In this document: positions 32,148-41,105 of the stretch, in pieces
How the letters are laid out: the number at the start of each line of letters is the position of its first letter
Position numbering within the stretch: the stretch's first letter is position 1
From: Pyrinomonadaceae bacterium
GTDB lineage: Bacteria; Acidobacteriota; Blastocatellia; Pyrinomonadales; Pyrinomonadaceae
NCBI GenBank assembly: GCA_023717565.1
Contig: JAMQPI010000171.1
Location: forward strand, 1-62,402
DNA: 62,402 bases
Reading direction: 5' to 3'
Program-made: the position numbers and the translations under genes
Notes under the pieces: model-generated
Told to the model about the DNA's origin: nothing
Seen by the model: only the letters and a program-made list of their open reading frames with translations
Databases searched by the model: none

Positions 32148-35100
32148 GTGTTTGAAATGAACTCACGTTCCTATCGCGTTCTCACTGGCGGCTTTATCTA
32201 TCTGACGGTGATTGCCGCCGTGTTGACCATCGCCACTTTTCGTTCTAAGGCCGTCGTCCGAACGAGCCCTGAGGCCGACCTGCTGGCCGCACCAAGCGCC
32301 GCAGCCTCCGCCAAACCATACTTCTCGCTGTCCACCAACCGCACTTACGGCAGCGGTGAAAGAGCGCGACTCTGGATCGATTATCATGGCGTAGACAAAC
32401 TCGATTTCCGCGTCTACCGCGTCAAAGATCCACTGAAGTTTTTTACTCAACTGGATGATCCTCATCAAATGGGCGAGCGGGAAGAAGAGGAGTTTGCTGG
32501 TTCCGTAAGCCAAAAGCCTTCAGCTCTGGAACGGTTGCATCAGGTCAAGCGCTGGGTTGCTGCCGGCGTCAAGTCGTACGTACGAACCCAACTGCAGCAC
32601 ACCTCGCGAAAGAGTTTCAATCAGAAGTTTCGCACTGATGAAGTGTCCGTTCGAACGCCTCTTAACGTAGCTGACTACGCCCGCGTGCCTCTGCTGAATC
32701 GAGATCAGCTAGTCAGTAGCTGGCGGGAGCCTCTTTCACCTCTCCAGGATCAATATGACCGTCGCATGGTTCCACTAGATAAACGCGAGCCGGGTGTTTA
32801 TCTGATTGAGGCGGTGGGCGGCGAACTGAGAGCTTACACGGTTGTAGTGGTGACCGACCTCACGATGGTTGACAAGACTACGGGCAACGGCGAACTGCTA
32901 ATCTACACCGTCGACCGCAAGACCGGAGAGCCACGTCCCAATGCACAGATTCAAGTTATCAAAGATAAAAAGGCAATCGCCGGTGGAGCTACTGACGGAC
33001 AGGGGATTCTCAGAACCAGCATAGACCAGAAGCTGCTTAACTCACCTGAAACAGACGTCGATCCCGCGACTGATGCCACTCGATCCAAATCGTTCCTGAT
33101 TCTCGCCAATCAGGGCGAGAACTTCGCCATTTCAGATCTACAGTCCTACTACTTTGGTGGCTATCAGGGCGAGGATGAGGATCGCGTTAAGAGCTACATC
33201 TATACTGACCGGCCCGTCTACCGACCCTCACACAAGGTCTACTTCAAAGGAATCTTGCGAGCGGTAGATGAGCGAGGCAATTACCAACGATTAAACGAGA
33301 AGACCGTGAATGTCACGATCGAGGATCCCAATAACGCCCGCGTGTTTGCCAGGGAACTACCTTTGTCTGCCCGAGGGACGTTCAGTGGCGAGATGGAAGT
33401 CTCTGCCGAGGCTGCCCTGGGTGGTTATCAAATTGTGGCTGAGACGGATGTGGGTTCATCCAGCGGCAGGTTCGAAGTTGCTGAATATAAGAAACCTGAA
33501 TACAAGGTGAAAGTCTCGGCCCCGAAGAAATATATCAATGCGGGGGAGAAGATGCAGTTCTCGGTTAACGCGCGCTATTTCTTCGGGTCACCGGTAGCGA
33601 ATGCCGACGTAAAATATTACATCTATCGTTCGCGGTATTACGGATGGAATTTCGGCGAGGAGACCGATGAGACAGGTGAAGAAACTGAAGGTGACGATGA
33701 CTATACCCAGACCTATGGCTACGGCAACGACATGGTCCAGGAGAGTGAAGGGAAGCTCAACGCGCAGGGCCAACTAAGTGTTGAGTTTCAAATTCCCGGC
33801 GCCGATGAGAACGACCCCTGGGACTACAGCTATCGGCTCGATGCACAAGTAACCGACTCTTCTCGGCGCACGTTGGATGGCGCCGCCAGCTTCGTAGCAA
33901 CCCGCGGCAAGATTGTGGCCTACGCTAGTCCTGACCGGTACGTTTACACCAAAGGCGACGTGGCCAAAATCAGAGTCACGACCACTGATTACGAAGGGCG
34001 TCCGGTCGCTGCCAAAACCCAGCTTCGTTTCATTGAACACACCTGGACCAGGGTTGAAAAGAAATCCGAGGATGGTTTCTCCTATCCGTCGTATGAAATG
34101 CACGAACGGGAGGTTGGTTCGGCTGCCCTGGAAACCGACTCGCAGGGTGAAGGCAGTTACAACTACACGACCTCTGAAGCCGGCAATCTGTCTATCAAAG
34201 TAATCGTCCACGATGGCGGAAAGCAGATCGTCTCCGTGGGAGGTAATCTCTGGGTAACCGACCGCCAGCAGATCTGGTCTGATTCGGCCTACTACGACGC
34301 AGATCACCGTTCGATCAAGCTCGTTCCCGACAAAAAGTCTTACCGTCCCGGAGAGACAGCCCGGGTGCTCGCGATCCTGCCCACCGCTAACGCACACCTG
34401 CTGGTCAGCACGGAACTGTCAACTGTTCTCTCAGCCCGCCTCGTGAACGCGCCCGGAAGATCCATCATTCTCGATGTGCCCATCGAAGCCAGCTACGCGC
34501 CGAACGTGTTCCTCAGTGTGACTTATGTAAACGACGGCGAGTTATACACGAGCGATCAGCGTCTCATCGTGCCGGCGCGAGACAAGATGTTGAATCTCGA
34601 GATCATTGCCAACAAGCAGGAGTACAAGCCCCGTGAAACTGCTTCCTACACGATCCTGGCTCGCGGCGCTGACGGTGCGCCAGTTTCCGGTGCCGAGGTA
34701 AGTCTCGGGGTGGTCGATGAAGCGATCTACAGCGTCTCGCCGGACTACTCAGGCAACATCAACCGCGAGTTCTATGGTCTGCGCTACAAGAGCGTCGAAA
34801 CGCATCTCTCAATCTCCTACGGCTTCACCGGCTACGCCGGGGAGAGACCATTGGAGCTGGCAAGGAATAAACCTGCCTATGAACTTGCTGACTTCAAGAA
34901 CGAAGGTGACGTGGTTGAGCCGGTAATTAGAAAGAACTTCAAAGACACAGCGTTTTGGCAACCGGATGTAATCACCGGATCGGATGGACGAGCATCTGTA
35001 AAAGTCCGCTTGCCAGACAACCTGACGACCTGGAGAGCGACCGCCCGCGGTGTCACCAGCGATACGAAAGTCGGCGCCACGAACTACAAGGTAGTGTCGC

Positions 35101-37043
35101 GCAAAGATGTAATCGTGCGATTGGAGACGCCCAGATTTGTTACCCAGGGGGATACGGTTAGGCTCTCAGGAATTGTTCACAACTATCTCAACCGGGACAT
35201 GGCCACGCAAATTTCCATATCCGTGGAAGGCGCGCAACTTCTCAGTCCCTCGAAACAGACAGTAACTATCAGCAAGCAAGGTGAGCATCGGGTTGACTGG
35301 CAAATCTCCGCACCAAATATCGGTCAAATGAAGCTGCTCGCAAAAGCTCTGACCAACACTGAATCAGATGCGGTTGAACTGCCGCTGGAAGTTGTTCCGC
35401 GTGGGCTTCATCAGGTGAAAAACGAGACCTGGACGTCTGCTGACGACAATGCTGACCGCACCTTCGCGCTCGACTTGCCGGCCAATGCGGACGCACGCGC
35501 GCGCAAATTGCGGATCGAGGTTTCGCCCTCGATTGCCGGCACACTCTTCGGCGCCCTCGACTACCTCACGACTTATCCGTACGGCTGCACCGAACAAACG
35601 ATGTCCAGTTTCCTGCCCAATGTGGTCGTGTCGCAGGCGCTGCACGAAGTGAAGTCCACATCAATTCGCAGCTCGAATGATCTGGAAAAGAAAGTGAGCC
35701 GCGGCCTGGATCGTTTGTACGCTTTCCAGCATGGCGACGGAGGATGGGGATGGTGGAAAGACGATCAGAGCGATCCATTCATGACTGCGTACGTAATCGA
35801 TGGACTGACTTTGGCAAAACAGGGCGGTTATCAGATTGATGACAGTCGGGTGCAGCGAGGTCGGCAGAAACTTCAAGAGATGCTCTCAGCCGGCAAGACC
35901 GAGGAGGGGACAACCATTGATGCCGAGACCCGCGCGTTCATGGTCTACGCACTCGGTGAGACGGGCGGAGTCGAGGGTAGTCATATCGACAGGCTGTTTG
36001 CTGAGAGAAGTAATTTGCAACCCTATGGTCGGGCGTTGTTGGCGCTGGCACTGGATCAGCGCAAGGATAAAAAGCGCGCTGCCGAGGTTGTCGCCGAGAT
36101 CGAGCGCGCGGCAAGTGACGACGGCGTTAGTGTTCACTGGCAATCCAAGCGCAAAGAAATGCTCGACTTCGTCGAACAGAACGATACGGAAGCAACCGCA
36201 CTCTCACTAAAGGCCCTGGCCCGCATAAAGCCGGAAAGCCCACTGATGCCACGCGCCGCGCGCTGGCTGGTTTCGCAGCGTCCGAATAGCTACTACTGGA
36301 ATTCCACCAAAGACACAGCCTTCGCGATCTTTGGCCTCATCGACTACCTGAAAGTGAGTCGCGAGCTTTCACCGAACTACGACTTTGAGGTTTACCTGAA
36401 TGGAGAAACCGTACTCGCGGAACACGTCACATCAACAGCGACCTCACAGACTTTCGTAATCAACCGCAAGGCAAGCGAGATCTCACCGACCAACCATATC
36501 CGCGTCGTTAAGCGGGGCCATGGAACTCTCTATTTCTCGACTGCGATCGACTACTACACCGGGGAGGAAGATGTAGCGGCGCGTGGATCGACGGATCTCA
36601 ACTTAACTCGTGAGTACTTGCGACTTCGAGTTGTTGAGGATGGCTACAAACTGAAGTGGGCGTTGGAGCCGTTAACTGGCGAAATTCATTCCGGCGATCT
36701 GTTGGTGGTGCGCCTTCGTATCAACGGGGCCAAAGCACGACATCTGATGATCGAGGACCCGATTCCTGCCGGAGCTGAGCAGGTTGGCAACGTCGGGAAC
36801 CTCAATCTCGATTACACCAGCGGGAATGGTTGGACTAATTGGTATAGCTCCAGAGAGTTTCGAGATCAGCGCACCGTCTTTTTCCTTGACTACTTTGACG
36901 GCGATGCGACCTTCCAGTACGCAATGCGCGTTCAGGTGCCTGGAGAATTTCGCATTGCTCCGGCGCGTGCTGAGTTGATGTATCAGCCAGCCACGCAAAC
37001 GAATACCACCAGCGGAAGAATGACGTTCCTCGAGAGGAAATAA
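32148..37043 (+). CDS. Bacterial alpha-2-macroglobulin
   Basis: A 1631-aa protein anchored by an N-terminal hydrophobic segment (about 13-29) and otherwise periplasmic. An MG2-type domain begins near residue 349 (TDRPVYRPSHKVYFKGI). The complement-like core around 930-1030 contains FWQPDVITGSDGRASVKV. The thioester domain has GCTEQ with Cys1147, so the covalent trap is intact, followed by a helical toroid (about 1150-1420, GDGGWGWWKDD) and a C-terminal MG domain. Such proteins trap attacking proteases and are thought to guard the envelope. GTG start with GGAGG seven bases upstream. The gene is unusual in being next to a transpeptidase-SpoIID-metallopeptidase fusion instead of a PBP1C gene. 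Confidence 0.92.
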   Translation: MFEMNSRSYRVLTGGFIYLTVIAAVLTIATFRSKAVVRTSPEADLLAAPSAAASAKPYFSLSTNRTYGSGERARLWIDYHGVDKLDFRVYRVKDPLKFFTQLDDPHQMGEREEEEFAGSVSQKPSALERLHQVKRWVAAGVKSYVRTQLQHTSRKSFNQKFRTDEVSVRTPLNVADYARVPLLNRDQLVSSWREPLSPLQDQYDRRMVPLDKREPGVYLIEAVGGELRAYTVVVVTDLTMVDKTTGNGELLIYTVDRKTGEPRPNAQIQVIKDKKAIAGGATDGQGILRTSIDQKLLNSPETDVDPATDATRSKSFLILANQGENFAISDLQSYYFGGYQGEDEDRVKSYIYTDRPVYRPSHKVYFKGILRAVDERGNYQRLNEKTVNVTIEDPNNARVFARELPLSARGTFSGEMEVSAEAALGGYQIVAETDVGSSSGRFEVAEYKKPEYKVKVSAPKKYINAGEKMQFSVNARYFFGSPVANADVKYYIYRSRYYGWNFGEETDETGEETEGDDDYTQTYGYGNDMVQESEGKLNAQGQLSVEFQIPGADENDPWDYSYRLDAQVTDSSRRTLDGAASFVATRGKIVAYASPDRYVYTKGDVAKIRVTTTDYEGRPVAAKTQLRFIEHTWTRVEKKSEDGFSYPSYEMHEREVGSAALETDSQGEGSYNYTTSEAGNLSIKVIVHDGGKQIVSVGGNLWVTDRQQIWSDSAYYDADHRSIKLVPDKKSYRPGETARVLAILPTANAHLLVSTELSTVLSARLVNAPGRSIILDVPIEASYAPNVFLSVTYVNDGELYTSDQRLIVPARDKMLNLEIIANKQEYKPRETASYTILARGADGAPVSGAEVSLGVVDEAIYSVSPDYSGNINREFYGLRYKSVETHLSISYGFTGYAGERPLELARNKPAYELADFKNEGDVVEPVIRKNFKDTAFWQPDVITGSDGRASVKVRLPDNLTTWRATARGVTSDTKVGATNYKVVSRKDVIVRLETPRFVTQGDTVRLSGIVHNYLNRDMATQISISVEGAQLLSPSKQTVTISKQGEHRVDWQISAPNIGQMKLLAKALTNTESDAVELPLEVVPRGLHQVKNETWTSADDNADRTFALDLPANADARARKLRIEVSPSIAGTLFGALDYLTTYPYGCTEQTMSSFLPNVVVSQALHEVKSTSIRSSNDLEKKVSRGLDRLYAFQHGDGGWGWWKDDQSDPFMTAYVIDGLTLAKQGGYQIDDSRVQRGRQKLQEMLSAGKTEEGTTIDAETRAFMVYALGETGGVEGSHIDRLFAERSNLQPYGRALLALALDQRKDKKRAAEVVAEIERAASDDGVSVHWQSKRKEMLDFVEQNDTEATALSLKALARIKPESPLMPRAARWLVSQRPNSYYWNSTKDTAFAIFGLIDYLKVSRELSPNYDFEVYLNGETVLAEHVTSTATSQTFVINRKASEISPTNHIRVVKRGHGTLYFSTAIDYYTGEEDVAARGSTDLNLTREYLRLRVVEDGYKLKWALEPLTGEIHSGDLLVVRLRINGAKARHLMIEDPIPAGAEQVGNVGNLNLDYTSGNGWTNWYSSREFRDQRTVFFLDYFDGDATFQYAMRVQVPGEFRIAPARAELMYQPATQTNTTSGRMTFLERK

Positions 37044-37088
37044 CTGATGGACGAGGGCGCCAGGTGCCCCGTCTATAAAGGAGAATCA

Positions 37089-37904
37089 ATGCTTACAGAA
37101 TCTTTTCAATCAATCGCGCGGGCCACAGGCCAGCTCCTGAAAAATTGGAGTGCGATGATTGTGCTCGCCGGGCTCTACGCTTCTCTGATCGCGGTGCTCT
37201 ATCTCTTCGCTACTATTCGGGAGGCCAGTGCCGGACAGGTAATCTTGAGTCTGTTACTAGCGATCGTGGCGCCACTCCTGTTCTTCGTTCTGCAAACCGC
37301 CGGCGCCAGCCAAATCCGAAATCTCGGCGCTGGACGATTGTTACGAGACACTTTAAAGAATTCCTGGAAGGTGGTTCTGATCGGCGTGCCGCTTATTGGG
37401 CTGGCAGTTCTCATGACCTACCTGCTCGGTAAGATCCAGTCGTATATCGGATCCAACGGGCAGGAGGTTTCTGATGTCGCGGCTCAATATCAATTGACGG
37501 CGAGCCGTGATGGCGCACCGGCGCTGAGGTGGAGTCAGGTAACCCTAAATGCCCTTCGCTACCTTTCGTTAGGATTCGTGCTGCCCTTAATCGCGATGCA
37601 TCTCTGGGTGGCGAGTGTGGGAAACAACTTTCTGGTGACCATCAGGGCAACTAAGGATCTGATCGTGGCAGCCTTTGCTCCAAATTCTGTCCTTATATAT
37701 ACAGCCGGCTTTGTAGTGTTTGGACTAATTCCGTATTTACTTCTTTTCAGAACCACTCCTGCGAGCAAAGCCTGGATGGAGATAACCCTTCTGGTAACAC
37801 GACTCCTGTTGGTGTTTCTTCTGACTCTTTTCGGCTGGGTCGTAACCATGAGCGCCCTGGCGACCTCCGCAAGCAATCGACTGTCTCACTTGAGGGAGAG
37901 TTGA
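37089..37904 (+). CDS. Polytopic membrane protein of the macroglobulin cluster
   Basis: A 271-aa protein with about six hydrophobic helices (roughly 18-42, 50-73, 96-118, 165-184, 205-227, 235-262). No family recognised. The ATG at 37089 has AAAGGAGA six bases upstream; the frame is open 14 codons further. Its position between the macroglobulin and the transpeptidase fusion suggests a membrane partner for one of them (inference). Confidence 0.65.
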   Translation: MLTESFQSIARATGQLLKNWSAMIVLAGLYASLIAVLYLFATIREASAGQVILSLLLAIVAPLLFFVLQTAGASQIRNLGAGRLLRDTLKNSWKVVLIGVPLIGLAVLMTYLLGKIQSYIGSNGQEVSDVAAQYQLTASRDGAPALRWSQVTLNALRYLSLGFVLPLIAMHLWVASVGNNFLVTIRATKDLIVAAFAPNSVLIYTAGFVVFGLIPYLLLFRTTPASKAWMEITLLVTRLLLVFLLTLFGWVVTMSALATSASNRLSHLRES

Positions 37905-37987
37905 TACTGAACGCATGGCCATGCTCAAGCTCTTCAGTGGGACCGCGGGCACCTCGCCCGCATCAAGTCACATACCCACCCAACCCG

Positions 37988-40936
37988 ATGAATCTATCAG
38001 TTCGACCAGTGTGCACTCCTCATCCGAGGCCATGCGAGACTTCCGCGGCCCCAGCAAAGGGCTTCGTGCTGGTCGTGTGTGCAGTGGCGGCTTTTTCAGT
38101 GGCAATCGTCGGCGTAAGGTCATCACTCCAGGACTCTTCGCTTAACAATACTGACGCCACAAGGGCGACTGTATCCGCTGAAGATCTCGTGGATCGTGAT
38201 CTATCAAATGCGGCCGCAACGGCTCTTGGCGATCGTGAGGGCACTGTTATTGTGATGGACGCGCGCACCGGTCGTGTCCGAGCCGTGGCGAATCCACAGC
38301 TTGCGTTTGAGACGGCTTTCGCGCCAGGGTCGACTATCAAACCGTTTACGGCGCTAACTGCTCTGCGCGCGGGAACCATCGAGGCAGACTCCCGCCTGTT
38401 GTGTCGCGAACACTTCTCTCATGAACACTTCGAATCCGTTTGCTCTCATCCGCGAGGGCTGCCGCCGTTAAAGCCGGCCGAAGCGCTCGCCTACTCGTGC
38501 AATTACTTTTTTGGAAAACTCGGCGAGCGATTGCGAGAATCTGATTTTAATTCGACTCTCGCTGAGTTTGGTTTTGGTCAACCAACAAAGGTCACTCGGG
38601 CTGGTGTCCGCGAAGTCTCCGGCAAATTGCCGCACGGGCAATGGAACGCGGAAACGGCTCTGGGTGAGGGCGCTGAAATCGAGGTCACTCCAATTCAATT
38701 GCTGGCTGCCTATTCGGCACTGGTTAACGGCGGCCATCTCCTGGTGCCACAGATCGTGTCGGAGTCGGGTTTTGAAGTCCGGCATCAGAGGGAGATCTCG
38801 ATCGATAATGAGCACCGACAAGTGGTCCTGGACGGGATGCGCGGTGCGGTTCGCTACGGTACTGCAGAGCGCGCGAGGTTGTATTCGCTGCCGCTGTATG
38901 TTTTTGGCAAGACCGGTACCGCTACTCCGTTCGACGGATTTCGCACCCATGGCTGGTTCGTGGGCTTCGCTTCAGGAGTTGATGAGTCTCCCGGTGCACC
39001 GGAGAACTCTCTTCTGGCCGTGCTGGTTTTTGTGAAGCGGGCGCACGGGGCGGATGCCGCTGATATCGCGCGCCCGATTTTTGAGACTTACCTTCGGGGA
39101 GGCGGGGGACGGGGAGACGGGGAGACACGGAGACGGGGAGACGGGGAGACGCGGAGAAGGGGAGACGGGGAGACACGGAGAAGGGGAGACGGGGAGACAC
39201 GGGGACAGGGCGACACTGATCCACTATCCGGCCTGATGTCTGCTTCTCCCTATCTCCCCATATCCCCTTCTCCGCGTCCCCCAGTCTCCGTGTCTCCCGG
39301 TTCTCCGCGTATCCGCGTCTCCGTGTCTTCTTCTGTAAGGACGATGTCGCTGGAGGACTACGTCCGCGGCGTAGTGGCGGCGGAAGGAAGCACTGAAATG
39401 GAGGTCGAGGCACTCAAGGCCCTGGCGGTTGCGAGTCGAACCTACGCCGTCAAAAACCTTCGACGTCACGAAGTTGATGGTTACGATTTTTGCACCACAA
39501 CGCATTGCCAGAGGTATCTGTCGATAGATACGCTCACCAGTTCGCAAATTTCGACTGCCGGCTCGAGTGCTGTGAGGGAGACGGCCGGGCAAGTGTTACG
39601 GGACAAGGACAGCAACGTTGTTGATTCATACTTCAGCGCTTCGTGCGGTGGGGCAACGGCGAACATCGGCACGCTTTGGGGAGTGAAGACGCCTTCCTAT
39701 CTCAGTGGCGGCACCGATGAATATTGCCTGACCATGCCTCATCACACCTGGAGAGACGTGATCTCATCTGGTGACCTATTAAAGGCGCTCGAGAGTGATC
39801 CTCGAACCATGACAGGCGGAAGCCTGAGAAACGTCTCGGTATCCAGACGCGATGCCAGCGGGCGAGCTGAGTTAATAACTATTTACGGCGCTCGTTATCG
39901 AACTGTCAGCGGGTGGGACCTCAAGATCATCGTGGGCCGTGCGCTTGGATGGAACTTGCTCAAAAGTTCGCGGTTTGAGATTTCACGTTCGGGAGCTAAT
40001 TACGTTTTTCGGGGCAGTGGCTTTGGCCACGGGCTGGGGCTTTGTCAGGAAGGGGCACACGTGATGGCACGACGTGGCGCCCACTATCAGCAGATTCTGG
40101 CGAAGTACTTTCCCGGTACGCGTTTGAGAAGGGGAGAAGGGGAGACAGGGAGAAGGGGAGACGGGGGAACAGGGAGAAGGGGAGACGGGGGGACGGAGCG
40201 ATTAGGTTATGATCACACCGTCATGTCTCATCACGCAGTCTCCCCTTCTCCCCATCTCCCTGTCTCCCCGTTTCCCCAACCCCATATCTCCGTGTCGCCG
40301 AGTCCCCCTTTCCCCGCGTCTCCTGGTTCCCCCATCTCCACAGCGCGTCGCACTCTCTCCAGCGAACATTTTCGTGTGAGTTACCCGGCACGCCTCAGTC
40401 AACCGAAAGTGGAGTATGTGTTGAAGGTGCTAGAGACAAACCGGGCCGATTTATACAGACGTGTTTCGACCGGGGGCGTTTCATTTCAGTTACCCGTCCT
40501 GGAGCTGTTCATCAATGAAAGTACCGGCGACTTTGTTAGTAGAACCGGACAGCCATCCTGGGTGGCGGCGGCAACTCTTCGAAATAGAGTCGAGTTACAG
40601 CCTCTCGAACTGCTCACCCGTCGACGAATCCTTGAAACAACCATACGCCACGAACTCGTACATTCCGTGATTGAAGCGATTGGGGCCGGGCGCGCTCCGC
40701 GTTGGCTTGCGGAAGGATTGGCGTTACATATTGCCGGTGAAGGACCAAAGGTTGCGCGTTACTTGCGACAGACTGAAATAGCCGTCGCGGACCTTGAGCT
40801 GAGATTGTCCCGCCGAGCGTCAGCCGCAGACATGAGAGCGGACTACGCGGCTGCCTATCGCGAAGTAAAAAGGTTGATTGATACGGAAGGTGAGTCTGCT
40901 GTCTGGCGGCGGGTAATCGCGCTTCGGAAGGACTGA
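37988..40936 (+). CDS. Transpeptidase - SpoIID - gluzincin metallopeptidase fusion
   Basis: A 982-aa envelope protein with an N-terminal anchor (about 25-43). (1) Penicillin-binding transpeptidase: S115-T-I-K118, a SCN motif in AYSCNYFFG, K308-T-G310. (2) SpoIID/LytB domain from residue 453 (SLEDYVRGVVAAEG; Glu466 aligns with the catalytic Glu; ASCGGATAN follows; GHGLGLCQEGA near its end), a glycan-strand lytic activity. (3) Peptidase-MA-type gluzincin: HELVH at 888-892, third ligand Glu909 in WLAEG. Two low-complexity linkers (about 370-448, 714-785) are encoded by inverted-repeat elements. The start is uncertain: TTG 37901 overlaps the previous stop and would add 29 residues; no good Shine-Dalgarno at either. 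One protein would both cross-link and cut peptidoglycan. Confidence 0.8.
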   Translation: MNLSVRPVCTPHPRPCETSAAPAKGFVLVVCAVAAFSVAIVGVRSSLQDSSLNNTDATRATVSAEDLVDRDLSNAAATALGDREGTVIVMDARTGRVRAVANPQLAFETAFAPGSTIKPFTALTALRAGTIEADSRLLCREHFSHEHFESVCSHPRGLPPLKPAEALAYSCNYFFGKLGERLRESDFNSTLAEFGFGQPTKVTRAGVREVSGKLPHGQWNAETALGEGAEIEVTPIQLLAAYSALVNGGHLLVPQIVSESGFEVRHQREISIDNEHRQVVLDGMRGAVRYGTAERARLYSLPLYVFGKTGTATPFDGFRTHGWFVGFASGVDESPGAPENSLLAVLVFVKRAHGADAADIARPIFETYLRGGGGRGDGETRRRGDGETRRRGDGETRRRGDGETRGQGDTDPLSGLMSASPYLPISPSPRPPVSVSPGSPRIRVSVSSSVRTMSLEDYVRGVVAAEGSTEMEVEALKALAVASRTYAVKNLRRHEVDGYDFCTTTHCQRYLSIDTLTSSQISTAGSSAVRETAGQVLRDKDSNVVDSYFSASCGGATANIGTLWGVKTPSYLSGGTDEYCLTMPHHTWRDVISSGDLLKALESDPRTMTGGSLRNVSVSRRDASGRAELITIYGARYRTVSGWDLKIIVGRALGWNLLKSSRFEISRSGANYVFRGSGFGHGLGLCQEGAHVMARRGAHYQQILAKYFPGTRLRRGEGETGRRGDGGTGRRGDGGTERLGYDHTVMSHHAVSPSPHLPVSPFPQPHISVSPSPPFPASPGSPISTARRTLSSEHFRVSYPARLSQPKVEYVLKVLETNRADLYRRVSTGGVSFQLPVLELFINESTGDFVSRTGQPSWVAAATLRNRVELQPLELLTRRRILETTIRHELVHSVIEAIGAGRAPRWLAEGLALHIAGEGPKVARYLRQTEIAVADLELRLSRRASAADMRADYAAAYREVKRLIDTEGESAVWRRVIALRKD
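39096..39330. repeat. GGGGAGAC-type inverted repeat inside a coding sequence
   Basis: The purine arm (about 39096-39215) consists of tandem eight-base units of the GGGGAGAC/ACGGAGAC type; a 23-base centre follows; the pyrimidine arm (about 39239-39330) has the complementary TCTCCCC/CCGTGTCT units. Three units (24 bases) encode one eight-residue repeat of the RRRGDGET type; the other arm encodes SPYLPISPSP-like sequence. The reading frame stays open throughout. Confidence 0.9.
40127..40342. repeat. Second GGGGAGA-type inverted repeat in the same gene
   Basis: The purine arm (about 40127-40199) and pyrimidine arm (about 40237-40342) use the same units as the element at 39096 but surround a different centre. 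It encodes GRRGDGGT-type then SPSPHLPVSPFP-type sequence between the SpoIID and metallopeptidase domains, without breaking the frame. Confidence 0.9.
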
Positions 40937-41105
40937 CTCCATATAAGGGATCAGCCCAAGCCGTCCTCAAGAGTTGCTACGCAAGGGATGCGGCTTGGCC
41001 GGTGGTATTGCTTTTGCAGTGGGCTTAGCAGACGATGAGAGGGTTCCGCCTCCTGAGACGGGGCATCGCGCTTTGGTTAGCCCGAAGCCTGAGAGGGTAG
41101 ATTTC
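40937..41105. other. Gap with a CCAAGCCG/CGGCTTGG inverted repeat
   Basis: CCAAGCCG at 40956-40963 and its complement at 40991-40998 could form a hairpin between the fusion gene and the DUF3352-like gene. No U-tract follows, so read-through into the next gene is possible. Confidence 0.35.

Noticed and set aside
39096-40342. Repeat arrays as CRISPR
   Set aside because: Units are 8 bases, contiguous, without spacers, and coding; no cas genes in the window.
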